A DNA stretch of 64,000 bases from Rugosimonospora acidiphila (GTDB taxonomy: Bacteria; Actinomycetota; Actinomycetes; Mycobacteriales; Micromonosporaceae): contig NZ_BAABJQ010000002.1 of NCBI RefSeq assembly GCF_039543385.1, forward strand, positions 248,001-312,000, in the 5' to 3' direction. Both the position numbers and the translations under genes were made by a program. The first letter of the stretch is position 1, and every line of letters starts with the position of its first letter. The notes under the pieces are model-generated. The model was not told the DNA's origin. It worked only from the letters and a program-made list of their open reading frames with translations, and did no database searches. Below are positions 1 to 8,447 of the stretch, one piece after another.

Positions 1-1
1 C

Positions 2-532
2 CGGGAGCAGCGTCGCGAGATCGTCGTGCGGGTGCTGCACGGGGTGTACCGGATGCTGTTCGTGGACGGCCTGGTGCACTGCGACATGCACCCGGGCAAC
101 CTGTACCTGACCAGGGCCGGCACGGTCGTCCTGCTGGACGCCGGCTTCGTGGTGCGGCTGGACCCGAAGATCAAGCGACTGTTCGCCGAGTTCTTCCTCA
201 ACCTGTCGACCGGGCGCGGAGAGGCCGGCGCCGACGTCGTGCTGGCCAGCGCCGAGCACGTGGCGCCCGGCGCCGACCTGGCCGCCTTCCGGGAGGGCGT
301 GGTGGATCTGATCAAGGTCAGCCACCGGCAGACCGCCGGCCAGTTCCGGCTGGCCCCGTTCGCCGCGCGCCTGTTCGACCTGCAGCGCCGGTACGGCGTG
401 GCGGCCGCGCCCGACTTCGTCTTCCCGCTGCTGTCGCTGCTCGTGCTCGAAGGAATGATCAACGACTTCGACGTGGACGTCGATTTCCAGGCCGAGGCCA
501 TCCCGACCCTTCTCACCGTGCTGCGCCGATAG
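2..532 (+). CDS. AarF/ABC1/UbiB-family atypical kinase, C-terminal part (gene enters from the left edge)
   Basis: The open frame runs from the first bases of the window, so the N-terminal lobe is missing. Visible are the catalytic HCDMHPGN loop (the HxDxHPGN signature of ABC1 kinases) followed by VVLLDAGFVV, which replaces the usual DFG metal-binding motif with DAG. The family (UbiB, Coq8/ADCK) consists of protein-kinase-like ATPases that support quinone and lipid biosynthesis at membranes. The fragment closely resembles the C-terminal third of the complete paralogue at 10669-11979, which shares the DAG variant. It stops 9 bases before the ketoreductase gene and is probably co-transcribed with it. 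Its actual substrate here is unknown. Confidence 0.85.
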   Translation, partial: REQRREIVVRVLHGVYRMLFVDGLVHCDMHPGNLYLTRAGTVVLLDAGFVVRLDPKIKRLFAEFFLNLSTGRGEAGADVVLASAEHVAPGADLAAFREGVVDLIKVSHRQTAGQFRLAPFAARLFDLQRRYGVAAAPDFVFPLLSLLVLEGMINDFDVDVDFQAEAIPTLLTVLRR

Positions 533-541
533 GAGAGGCCG

Positions 542-1801
542 ATGCGGACGGTACAGGCGTGGGCGCCGTACCCGGTCGGGCAGCCCGTGCCGGCCGGGCC
601 CGGGTACGCGCGCCGGTGGTACGTCGTCGGGCCGGACCGGCATCCCGCCGCCCCGGTGCTGACCGCCGCCGGCGACGGCGCGCCACGGGCCGGCGCGGGT
701 ACCGCCGTGCTGTTGGGCACCGAGTTCACCCCGGCGGACAACGCGCTGCTGGCCACCGGGGTACGGGCGGCGGTGCGGCGCGGCGGGCGGCTGGTACTGC
801 TGCACCTGGGCGCCGGCGGCGCCAGCCTGGTGCGCGCCGCGCTGGGCGAGAACCGGGCGCTGCGCGGCCTGACCGTCGAGCTGCCGGCCCGCCCGTCGGC
901 CGCGGCGCTGGCCAGCGCGGCGCGGCTGGCCACCGGGGACGTCAGCACCGCCGTGGAGCTGCGGGTCGACCAGCAGGGCCGGGTCACCGGTACCGGATGG
1001 CGTCCGGTGAGGCTGCCCGACCCGGTACCGGGCGGGGCCGGGCCGGGGCTGGCGGTGATCACCGGCGGGCTGGGCGGCCTGGGCATCCGCGTGGCCGGCG
1101 TGCTGGCCGAGCGGGATCACCTGCACCCGGTGCTGGTGGACCGCGGCGACCCGGACGAGCTGCCGCCTGCCACCGCCCGCTACCTGAGCTGCCTTTCGGG
1201 CGGACCGACCGGGGTGACGGTACGCCGGGCCGATCTGACCGTCCCCGCACAGGCCGCCGCCGCTCTCGTGGGGCTGCCCGGCCCGGTGCGGGTACTCGTG
1301 CACTGCGCCGGCGTCATGTGCCACGGCCCCGCCAGCGGGTACGCCCCGGAGGAACTGGCCGCCGCGCAGGCGGTCAAGGTCGCCGGGCTGGCCAACACGC
1401 TGGCCGCGATCGACTCGCGCCGGCTGCGCAGCCTGGTCGTGTTCGGCTCGATGCTGGCCGAGCGGCCGCCGCACACGCTCGGCGGGTACGCGCTGGCCAA
1501 CGAGCTGCTCCGGCGTGCCGTGCCCCGGCTGACCGCCGGGCTGCCCGGCACCGACGCCGTGGTGGCGCAGTGGTCGATCTGGTCCGGCGCCGGGATGGCA
1601 CACGATCTCGCGGTACTGCCCCAGGCCAGAGCGATGGGGCTGGTGCCGGTGTCGCTGCGCCCCGGGCTGCGGGCGCTGCGCCAGCTGGTCGGCGGCGGAG
1701 TCTCCGGCCCGCTGATGTTGCTGGGCGCCGAGGGCAATTTAGAAGAAGGCGGCACCGGAACCCCGACATACGGTCGGCGGGGGCGGGGAGGGTTGGCATG
1801 A
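542..1801 (+). CDS. Stand-alone polyketide-synthase-type ketoreductase (SDR fold)
   Basis: This 419-aa protein looks like a PKS KR domain encoded alone. The N-terminal half (about aa 1-165) is the degenerate structural subdomain. The C-terminal half has the NADPH-binding motif TGGLGGLG, the tyrosine of GGYALANE, a serine in VVFGSM and the WSIWSGAGM motif typical of KR domains. There is no LDD signature of B-type ketoreductases. Start ATG 542 follows AGGAG at 532-536. The stop overlaps the next gene as ATGA, so translation of the two is coupled. A role in reducing a beta-keto group on a polyketide or lipid intermediate is inferred; no acyl carrier protein or ketosynthase is present in the window. 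Confidence 0.8.
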   Translation: MRTVQAWAPYPVGQPVPAGPGYARRWYVVGPDRHPAAPVLTAAGDGAPRAGAGTAVLLGTEFTPADNALLATGVRAAVRRGGRLVLLHLGAGGASLVRAALGENRALRGLTVELPARPSAAALASAARLATGDVSTAVELRVDQQGRVTGTGWRPVRLPDPVPGGAGPGLAVITGGLGGLGIRVAGVLAERDHLHPVLVDRGDPDELPPATARYLSCLSGGPTGVTVRRADLTVPAQAAAALVGLPGPVRVLVHCAGVMCHGPASGYAPEELAAAQAVKVAGLANTLAAIDSRRLRSLVVFGSMLAERPPHTLGGYALANELLRRAVPRLTAGLPGTDAVVAQWSIWSGAGMAHDLAVLPQARAMGLVPVSLRPGLRALRQLVGGGVSGPLMLLGAEGNLEEGGTGTPTYGRRGRGGLA

Positions 1802-2931
1802 CGGTACGCGGGACAGCAGTGGTGATCGGGGCCGGTCCGGCCGGGCTGGCCACCGCCATCGCGCTGCGCGGCGCCGGCTTCGACCCGGTGGTGTACGAGC
1901 GGCAGGCCCGGCTGAGCGCCGAGGGCGGCGGCCTGACCCTGTGGCCGAACGGGCTGGCCGCGCTCGCCAGTATCGGCGCCGACCGGGAGGTGCGCGAACG
2001 GGCGCTGCCCTCCCCGGGTACCGCCATGCGCGCCGCGAATGGGCGGACGCTGTACGAGATGTCCGCGGCCGACATGGAGCGGGTCGGCGGCTGCGGTGTG
2101 GCGATGCACCGGGGCGAACTCGTGGCGGCGCTGGCCGGGCGGCTCGGCAGCGACGCCATCCGGTTCGGCGCGACCTGCGTCGACGTGCGCTCCGACGCCT
2201 CCGGCGCTACGGTCGGCTTCGAGGGCGGCGAGCGGGTACGCGCCACCCTGGTGGTGGGCGCTGACGGCATCCGGTCCCAGGTGCGTACCGCCTGCGGGCT
2301 CGGCCGGCCGCTGCGCTACGGCGGCTCGACCGTGTGGCGGGCCGCGGTCCGGTACCGGCTGCCCGAGCTTCCGGGCCTGCTCACCCTGGGCGGACCGAAC
2401 CAGTTCGGCATCTGGCGGCTGCCCGGCGACCGGGTGTACTGGTTCGCGTCGGTGCCGGCGCCGCCGGGCCGGTACCGCAGCGGGCAGTCCCGCCCGCCCG
2501 AGGAGTTCGCCCGGTGGCACGACCCGATCGGGGCGCTGCTGGACGCCACCCCGACCGACGAGATCATCGTGACCGACGTGTACGACAGCGGACCGCTGAG
2601 CTCCTGGAGCGCGGACCGGGTGGTCCTGGTCGGCGACGCGGCCCACCCGAGCCTGCCGCACATGGGCCAGGGCACCTCGCAGGCGTTCGAGGACGCCGCG
2701 GTACTGGCCGACCGGCTGGCCGCCGGGTCGGACATCAGCGCGGCGCTGCGCGGGTACCACGAGCGCCGCCGGGACCGGGCCCGCTCGGCCTGGGCGCAGG
2801 CGCGCATGCTGGCCCGGGTCGGCGCCTGGCGCGGCGGGTTCTCCTGCTGGCTGCGCGAGAGGATGATGGCGGCGGCCCCCGCCCGGGTACAGGCCGGACA
2901 GCTGCACCGGATGTTCGCCTTCCGCACCTGA
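1798..2931 (+). CDS. FAD-dependent monooxygenase (PHBH/aromatic hydroxylase type)
   Basis: The 377-aa protein is a group A flavin monooxygenase. The N-terminal Rossmann motif GAGPAGLATAIAL binds FAD. GADGIRSQVR is the DG motif contacting both FAD and NAD(P)H. VVLVGDAAHPSLPHMGQG is the GD motif binding the ribityl/pyrophosphate part. Such enzymes hydroxylate or epoxidise aromatic and polyketide substrates using NAD(P)H and O2 in the cytosol. A much longer frame is open upstream, but it runs antiphase through the ketoreductase gene. ATG 1798 overlaps that gene's stop and follows GGGGAGG, so it is the real start. The length matches the family. Confidence 0.9.
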   Translation: MTVRGTAVVIGAGPAGLATAIALRGAGFDPVVYERQARLSAEGGGLTLWPNGLAALASIGADREVRERALPSPGTAMRAANGRTLYEMSAADMERVGGCGVAMHRGELVAALAGRLGSDAIRFGATCVDVRSDASGATVGFEGGERVRATLVVGADGIRSQVRTACGLGRPLRYGGSTVWRAAVRYRLPELPGLLTLGGPNQFGIWRLPGDRVYWFASVPAPPGRYRSGQSRPPEEFARWHDPIGALLDATPTDEIIVTDVYDSGPLSSWSADRVVLVGDAAHPSLPHMGQGTSQAFEDAAVLADRLAAGSDISAALRGYHERRRDRARSAWAQARMLARVGAWRGGFSCWLRERMMAAAPARVQAGQLHRMFAFRT

Positions 2932-3004
2932 GGTGGCGCTGTCTTCGAGCGCGGCGGGTGGCGCACCGGTTCGAGCAGCGGTCGACCAGACGAAGGGGTA
3001 CGCC

Positions 3005-3886
3005 ATGAGTGAATCGGGACCGGCCACCGGGCTGTTCGCCAGCACCGACGCCGGCACGGTGCGGGTCGGCATCCGCAGCCCGCGCCCACCGAGCGAGGTC
3101 TGGCCCGCGCTGTACGAGGTGGACCGCGTCGCGCAGTGGTTCGGCACGCTCGACCGCCCGTGGCGGGCCGGGCAGGCCAGCCGGGTCGACTTCGGCGACG
3201 GCGACTTCTTCGACATTGGCACGGTGGCGGTGGTGCCGGGAGAGTCGATCACCTTCGACTGGAGCTTTCTCAGCATCGGCACGACCGCCCGGGTCCGGTG
3301 GCAGGTCATCCCGGCCACCGCCAGCGCCGCCGGCAACGACCGGATCGCCGGCACCGAGGTGCTGGTCGAGGACCGCCAGCCCGGCCGCACTCCGGCCGAG
3401 GCCGACGAACTGCTCTCCGGCTGGACCGACTTCTTCGAGCGGCTGTCCCGCCACCTCGCCACCGGCCAGCGCACCCGGTACGACACCCGGGACGACATCG
3501 ACGGCTCGGTCACACTCACCGGGCACGCCCCGCGGCTGGCCGAGCCGGACACCATCCACCGGTGGCTGCCGATCGCCACCGACGGGTTCGTGCCCCGATG
3601 GTTCTTCATCGTCGACGAGGACGGGCCGCGCCGCTTCCGCGTGGACGCCTGGCAGGCCGAGCCGGACGGTGTGAGCTTCGTGGTCGAGGTGCCGGAGGCG
3701 CTGCGCGCCACCGAGGCGCGAATCTGGCTCAGGCGCACAGATTCCGACTGGCACCTGTCGTTCCGGCACGCCGGATGGGCCCGCCTCGGGCTGCCGGACC
3801 GCCAGGCCCGGGTGCTGCGCGGGCGGTTCACGGCGGCCTGGGTCACCGCCCTGCGCGACGCGCGCGAACTGATGGGAAGCGCCTAA
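3005..3886 (+). CDS. Double SRPBCC (START/AHSA1-like) domain protein
   Basis: The 293-aa protein contains two tandem SRPBCC-like folds. The first (about aa 15-155) has the typical start SPRPPSEVWPALYEVDRVAQW and a DFGDGDFF segment. The second spans about aa 160-290. SRPBCC domains form deep hydrophobic pockets, and members act as polyketide cyclases/aromatases or lipid-binding proteins. The N-terminal half of the fusion protein at 8448-10658 is also a double SRPBCC domain, with matching DFEDGEFF and WDALINPDHIGQW segments. I chose ATG 3005, which follows GAAGGGG by a good distance, rather than an in-frame GTG at 2933 that lacks such a site. Hydrophobic-ligand binding or cyclisation is inferred. 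Confidence 0.8.
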   Translation: MSESGPATGLFASTDAGTVRVGIRSPRPPSEVWPALYEVDRVAQWFGTLDRPWRAGQASRVDFGDGDFFDIGTVAVVPGESITFDWSFLSIGTTARVRWQVIPATASAAGNDRIAGTEVLVEDRQPGRTPAEADELLSGWTDFFERLSRHLATGQRTRYDTRDDIDGSVTLTGHAPRLAEPDTIHRWLPIATDGFVPRWFFIVDEDGPRRFRVDAWQAEPDGVSFVVEVPEALRATEARIWLRRTDSDWHLSFRHAGWARLGLPDRQARVLRGRFTAAWVTALRDARELMGSA

Positions 3887-3906
3887 CGAGAAGACCGGGA
3901 GGGTGA

Positions 3907-4746
3907 ATGGACGGCGAGCACGGCACGTCGCGGTACATCGAGGAAAGCACCGCGGACGACTGGATGCGGGCGGTACTGCGCTCGATCGGCGTGATGCGGG
4001 AAAATCTCGGGCACGAGCATTCGCTGCGTACCCTGGCCGAGGTGGCCTGGCTCAGCCCGTTCCACTTCCACCGCGTGTTCCACAAGGTCACCAACTTCAC
4101 CCCGGCCCGGTTCCTGGCCGCCTGGCGGATGGCCGAAGCCAAGCGGCTGCTGGCGTACACGCCCGACAGCGTCACCGACATCTGCATGCGCATCGGGTAC
4201 TCCAGCCTGGGCACGTTCACGTCGCAGTTCACCCGGATGGTCGGGGTCTCCCCGGGCCGGTTCCGGCGGCTGCTGGCCACGGCCGGCGACCAGCCGTTCA
4301 ACGAGATGCTCGCCGCGCTGGGCCGCACCCAGCGGCCACCGTCGCGGGTACAGCTCACGGTCACCGTGTCCGGCGGGCCACACGCTCCGGCCCCGACCGC
4401 CGTCGGCCTGTTCTCCACCGGCATCCCGCAGCAGCGCCCCGCGTTCTGCGCGGTGACGTGGGCGCCCGGTACCGTGCCGGTCGGTGACCTGCCCGACGGC
4501 GTGTACTACCCGCTGGCGATGTGCTTCGACCCGGCGGTCACCGTCACCGAGGCAGTTGCCATGACCGACCTCGAAGGGTGCTTCGTCGGCGCCGCCGAGA
4601 GTGTTGTGTCCATTGTGGGTGGACGGGTGGCGTCGCCCGCCACGGTACCGGTGCGACTGCGCAACCGCCGGGAGACCGATCCCCCGCTGGTGCTCGCCCT
4701 GCCGTTGCTGATGGCCGCGGGCGCCACCGAACGCTCCGCCGCCTGA
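3907..4746 (+). CDS. AraC-family transcriptional regulator with an N-terminal DNA-binding domain
   Basis: Residues about 20-125 form the twin helix-turn-helix of the AraC/XylS family, including LRTLAEVAWLSPFHFHRVFH and the second-helix signature IGYSSLGTFTSQFTRMVGVSP. Unlike classic AraC, the HTH is N-terminal and is followed by a roughly 150-aa C-terminal domain that I do not recognise, possibly a ligand-sensing part. ATG 3907 follows GGGAGG. The gene sits inside the plus-strand block 21 bases after the SRPBCC gene, so it is a candidate pathway-specific regulator. Its target site cannot be told from the sequence. Confidence 0.87.
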   Translation: MDGEHGTSRYIEESTADDWMRAVLRSIGVMRENLGHEHSLRTLAEVAWLSPFHFHRVFHKVTNFTPARFLAAWRMAEAKRLLAYTPDSVTDICMRIGYSSLGTFTSQFTRMVGVSPGRFRRLLATAGDQPFNEMLAALGRTQRPPSRVQLTVTVSGGPHAPAPTAVGLFSTGIPQQRPAFCAVTWAPGTVPVGDLPDGVYYPLAMCFDPAVTVTEAVAMTDLEGCFVGAAESVVSIVGGRVASPATVPVRLRNRRETDPPLVLALPLLMAAGATERSAA

Positions 4747-4828
4747 GGCTCGCACCGAACGCTCTGCCGCCGAAGAATCCACGGGGGCGGCGGGCCGCGG
4801 GGCGAGACGGCAACTTAGGAGAAGGATC

Positions 4829-6208
4829 GTGCCCGGCCCGGTCAGCAGACTTACTCGTACCACATCGATGGTGACGGGAAGGAATGCTGGGATGGCTATC
4901 GACCTTTGCAACAAGTCGCCGGGCTCGCTGGCCGAGCAGGATCCGGGATCCTGGGACGAGGCGGTCGAATCTCCGGTGCTGCTTGAGGATCTCGGCACGG
5001 ATCAGCGCGAGCGGTTGAACTTCGCCTACCGGACCACGCTGAGCTCGGTGGACCCACGGTTCGTCGCCGGCGACCCGGCCGCCTGGTCCAGCGACTTCGG
5101 TTACGCCCTGGACAAGGTCGCGATCCGGCTCGACAACCGGAGCAACGAGGAGCTGCGTCGCGCGGCGCTCTCGCACCCGGATCCGGCAATGCGCGAGCAG
5201 GCACTGTACGAGTACGCCGACCGGGACCACCGCGACGCGATAGAGCTGCTGCGCGACGCGGTGCGCAACGACCCGAACCGCGAGGTGCGGTGGGACGCGC
5301 TGTGGGCGATCGAAAAGCTGGGCGGCCCGCAGGCCATCACGACGCTTCGCGAGTTCCTGAGCGACAGCGACCCGGAGATCGCCGAGTGGTCCAAGCTGTT
5401 CATCAGCGAGCTGCAGACCGGTGACCCCGCCTTCGACGCGCGGGCCGGGCTCTACACTCCGGGCCGCACCTTCGACGAGTCGATCTACCTGCTCATCCAC
5501 TGCGACCTGTATGTGCGGCTGGACGCCAGCAACACGCACTGGGGCAAGATTTCCCTGGCTCCGCAGGGCCTGGCCCGCATCTACGGTCAGGCGCACGCGT
5601 GCCCGAACGTGGCCACCCGAGAGCGCCAGCTGGTGATCGCCAAGACCATCTCGGGCCTGCACGAGGACGGCTCGCCGCACTGCGACAACTACCTGTTCCG
5701 GGGCTTCACCGACCGGACCCGGCGCGACCGGGGCAACTTCTTCTTCGAGTCGCTGGTGCCGCGGACGTTCTTCCGGTCGGGCCACGCGGACGACCCAAGC
5801 GCGGGCGTGACCCAGGCCAACATCGGCTTCGCCCGGTACGGCACCTGGCACCTGGAGCCCAAGTTCCAGGTCCACGAGGAGGCGGCGATCCGCTACGTAC
5901 GCGGGCGCTTCCAGGGCTGGGGCTACGTCAACCTGGCCAACATCGCGGGCAAGTCGCTGGAGGAGGTCCTCACCCCGGGCAACGGCGTGCTCTCCACGCT
6001 GCACCACCCGGAGGTCGGCCCGATGACGAACGCGTTCATCCTGGGCACCTTCAAGGGCAAGCTCAACGACTGGGACGGCGACGGCGTGATCGATCTCAAC
6101 TCCCGCGACGTCTACTCCACCGTGGACGGCGAGATCGACTCGAACCAGGACGGTGTGGCCGACGAGGCCGGCCGTACCTGCTGCGACTACACCAACCTGC
6201 TGCCCTGA
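4829..6208 (+). CDS. HEAT-repeat protein with C-terminal EF-hand-like calcium loops
   Basis: The 459-aa protein starts at GTG 4829, placed by TAGGAGAAGG at 4816-4825. Residues about 105-200 contain two or three HEAT-like alpha-helical repeats (REQALYEYADRDHRDAIELL, REVRWDALWAIEKLGG, AITTLREFLSDSDPEIAEW). The middle 220 residues match no family I recognise. Near the C terminus are two Asp-rich loops, DWDGDGVIDLNS and DSNQDGVADEAG, which fit the DxDxDG calcium-binding pattern of dockerin and thrombospondin type-3 loops. No convincing signal peptide is seen. It lies between the AraC gene and an unrecognised gene, in line with the biosynthetic block. The function is unknown; a scaffold or binding role is a guess. 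Confidence 0.75.
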   Translation: MPGPVSRLTRTTSMVTGRNAGMAIDLCNKSPGSLAEQDPGSWDEAVESPVLLEDLGTDQRERLNFAYRTTLSSVDPRFVAGDPAAWSSDFGYALDKVAIRLDNRSNEELRRAALSHPDPAMREQALYEYADRDHRDAIELLRDAVRNDPNREVRWDALWAIEKLGGPQAITTLREFLSDSDPEIAEWSKLFISELQTGDPAFDARAGLYTPGRTFDESIYLLIHCDLYVRLDASNTHWGKISLAPQGLARIYGQAHACPNVATRERQLVIAKTISGLHEDGSPHCDNYLFRGFTDRTRRDRGNFFFESLVPRTFFRSGHADDPSAGVTQANIGFARYGTWHLEPKFQVHEEAAIRYVRGRFQGWGYVNLANIAGKSLEEVLTPGNGVLSTLHHPEVGPMTNAFILGTFKGKLNDWDGDGVIDLNSRDVYSTVDGEIDSNQDGVADEAGRTCCDYTNLLP

Positions 6209-6245
6209 CCGGACCGCCCTCGCGCGAGAAACCTGGAGTCAAACG

Positions 6246-6896
6246 ATGACTACACCAACGCAGCCGTCCATCAAGTACGGCCGGCCGGTGACCACGGACG
6301 GCGTACCCAATCTCTACGCGGGATCCGTGGTGGTCCCGTGGACCCCGCCGGACCCGGGCATCGACAACCTGGGCATCAGCTCGGTCGACACGTTCGCCGT
6401 GCCGGGTGTCGGCGAATACACCGTCGCGTTCGACGGCTTCGTTCGGGTGGTGCGCTCCGAACCCACCTCCCGGGAGTGGTCCAACGCCGAGGTGTACACG
6501 AACCTGATCGAAATGAAGATGGTCGGGCACTGCGACGAACTGGGCACGATCACCGTCGTACTCAACCCGGACTGCCTGTCCACCGGTCAGATCCGCACCC
6601 CGTTCGACCCGTACGCGGGTGAGGGACCGTCGGCCAAGGCCTGCCGGATGGCGGTCGGCGCGGTGTTCACCATGCCGAAGCTGGGCCTCACGCTCATCAA
6701 CAAGGAACCCATCATCCTGACCATCGACGACGTGCGGCAGATCCCGCCGGCCGGCTCGCCCGGCAAGGGCCAGATCTACCGCATGCTGCCGCTGCACGAC
6801 GTGAACCACCCGGACGACGAGCCGGTCGCGTACGTGACCAGCCTGCGGTTCACCATGGGCGGCTACATCACCGCCGAGGAGATCGCCGCCAAGTAG
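6246..6896 (+). CDS. Conserved hypothetical protein, 216 aa, no recognised domain
   Basis: ATG 6246 lies 37 bases after the HEAT-repeat gene, behind a modest GGAG (6233-6236). The protein begins MTTPTQPSIKYGRPV and is rich in beta-prone residues, with no membrane segment, signal peptide or catalytic motif that I recognise. Composition and codon use match its neighbours, so it is a genuine gene. A strong hairpin at 6908-6942 follows directly, making this the likely last gene of the transcript starting upstream. It may be a non-enzymatic partner of the HEAT-repeat protein, but that is inferred from position only. Confidence 0.7.
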   Translation: MTTPTQPSIKYGRPVTTDGVPNLYAGSVVVPWTPPDPGIDNLGISSVDTFAVPGVGEYTVAFDGFVRVVRSEPTSREWSNAEVYTNLIEMKMVGHCDELGTITVVLNPDCLSTGQIRTPFDPYAGEGPSAKACRMAVGAVFTMPKLGLTLINKEPIILTIDDVRQIPPAGSPGKGQIYRMLPLHDVNHPDDEPVAYVTSLRFTMGGYITAEEIAAK

Positions 6897-6907
6897 CGCC
6901 GAACGGG

Positions 6908-6942
6908 TGTGGGCGGCCGTTGGTTGACAGCGGCCGCCCACA
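6908..6942 (+). terminator. Hairpin terminator after the 216-aa gene
   Basis: A perfect 12-bp stem, TGTGGGCGGCCG paired with CGGCCGCCCACA, encloses an 11-nt loop and begins 11 bases after the stop codon. There is no T tract, as is usual for actinomycete terminators. It separates the first transcript from the P450 gene. Confidence 0.65.
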
Positions 6943-7005
6943 TTCCGCTGTGTGCCTGTTCAACCGCCGCGATGCCGCGGCCGCCGTGAACCGAGGAGGC
7001 GAGGC

Positions 7006-8289
7006 GTGACACTACCGACTCCCCCGATGATCAAGGGCCTGCCGCTGCTCGGCAGCCTGCTGGAGTGGCGCCGCGACCATCTCACGCTGTTCCAACGCGC
7101 CTACCGTGAGCACGGCCCGGTCTTCGCCGTGCGGCTCGGTCCGCAGCGCGGCGCGCTGCTGATCGGGCCGGAATACCACGACTTCTACTTCCGCGAGGTC
7201 GATGGGCGGCTGTCGGTGCCGGAGCTGTACAAGTTCGTGGTGCCGATGTTCGGTGACGTGATGATGGCGGCCACCGACACCGCCCGCCGGCGCCGGCATG
7301 TGGCGCTGCTGCAGTCCGCGTTCCAGGGCCGGCGGCTGGAGCGCTACAGCCAGGTGATGGCGGCCGAGGTCGACGCCTGGCTGGACGGGCTCGGCACCTC
7401 CGGCGCGTTCGACCTGTGGAACACCCTGGAGCCGGTGGTCATGCGGATCGCCGCCAGCGCGCTCATGGGTCCGGAGATCCGGGCGAGGATCGACCAGTTC
7501 CGCCCGCTGCTGGTCGACCTGGCCCGGGGCATGGAGTTCATCCTGCCGCCGAACCTGCCGCTGCCGCGGTTCGTGCGGCGCGACCGGGCCCGGCGGCAGC
7601 TGACCGCGATGCTGCGGCCGGTAATCGAGCAGCGGCGGCGGCATCCCGACCGGCACGAGGACTTCCTGCAGATCCTGGTGGACGACCCCGGGCTGGGCGC
7701 GGAGGGCGACGACGTCCAGGTCGGCATGGCGCTGTGCACCATCTTCACCGGGTACATCACGACGGCCGCGCAGGCGTGCTGGACTCTGGCCCTGCTGCTG
7801 CGCCATCGGGACTACCTGGACTCGATCCTCGCGCTGCCCGAGGGGCCCGCCCGGGACGCCCGGCTCAGCTGGGCGTTCAAGGAGGCGCTGAGGCTGCGGC
7901 CGGTCATGGGCTTCTACGCGCGCAACAACGCGGTGGACATCGATCTCGACGGGTACCGGCTGCCGCGCGGGTGGATGACCATGCTGTGTCCGGGGGTGGC
8001 GCACCGGCTGCCGGAAATCTTCACGGATCCGGACCGGTACGACCCCGAACGGTTCGCCCCCGACCGGGCCGAGGATCGCCGGCACCCGCACGCGCTGATC
8101 GGGTTCAGCGGCGGCTTCTACCGGTGCCCGGGCCAGGCGTTCGGCACGAACGAGGTGCTGATGCTGCTGGGCGGGCTGCTGTCGCGGTACGAGCTGGACC
8201 CGCTGCCCGTCGACCCGCCCGCCGACCTCGACCTCGGGGTGACCCGGCCGCGCTCACCCACCCTGGTGCGCTACCGCCGCCGGGACTGA
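7006..8289 (+). CDS. Cytochrome P450
   Basis: The 427-aa protein is a complete P450. It has the I-helix oxygen-activation motif FTGYITTAAQ (about aa 247-257), the ExxR motif in FKEALRLRP (about aa 291) and the heme-binding loop FSGGFYRCPGQAF with the cysteine ligand at about aa 374. The overall pattern (PPMIKGLPLLGSLLEW at the N terminus, FSGGxxxCxG) recalls CYP51-like soluble bacterial P450s rather than typical macrolide P450s. It would use ferredoxin/reductase-supplied electrons to hydroxylate a hydrophobic substrate; no ferredoxin gene is adjacent. GTG 7006 is placed by GAGGAGG at 6993-6999; the earlier in-frame GTG at 6952 has no such site. Confidence 0.92.
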   Translation: MTLPTPPMIKGLPLLGSLLEWRRDHLTLFQRAYREHGPVFAVRLGPQRGALLIGPEYHDFYFREVDGRLSVPELYKFVVPMFGDVMMAATDTARRRRHVALLQSAFQGRRLERYSQVMAAEVDAWLDGLGTSGAFDLWNTLEPVVMRIAASALMGPEIRARIDQFRPLLVDLARGMEFILPPNLPLPRFVRRDRARRQLTAMLRPVIEQRRRHPDRHEDFLQILVDDPGLGAEGDDVQVGMALCTIFTGYITTAAQACWTLALLLRHRDYLDSILALPEGPARDARLSWAFKEALRLRPVMGFYARNNAVDIDLDGYRLPRGWMTMLCPGVAHRLPEIFTDPDRYDPERFAPDRAEDRRHPHALIGFSGGFYRCPGQAFGTNEVLMLLGGLLSRYELDPLPVDPPADLDLGVTRPRSPTLVRYRRRD

Positions 8290-8447
8290 CTGACCTATCG
8301 GACCACCGCAGGCCGGACCGCCCGGCTGAGCCGTCGCCGGGCGGACCCCGCCGCCCCGGCGCACTACCGCAATCAGAGAGAAGCAGCGATCCGGTACGGG
8401 CTTTTACATTCGGCATGCCGATGACTGTCGATCACAAGGGGTTCACC

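Noticed and set aside
559..1797. A 413-codon Arg/Pro-rich upstream extension of the FAD monooxygenase frame
   Set aside because: It runs out of phase through the ketoreductase gene, which has clear motifs and a good start; it is an open shadow frame caused by high GC content.
1180..3846. An 888-codon minus-strand frame
   Set aside because: Low-complexity Arg/Ala/Gly composition antisense to three well-supported genes; no motif or ribosome binding site.
6952..7005. Earlier GTG start for the first P450
   Set aside because: It overlaps the terminator region and has no ribosome binding site; GTG 7006 has GAGGAGG at the correct distance.
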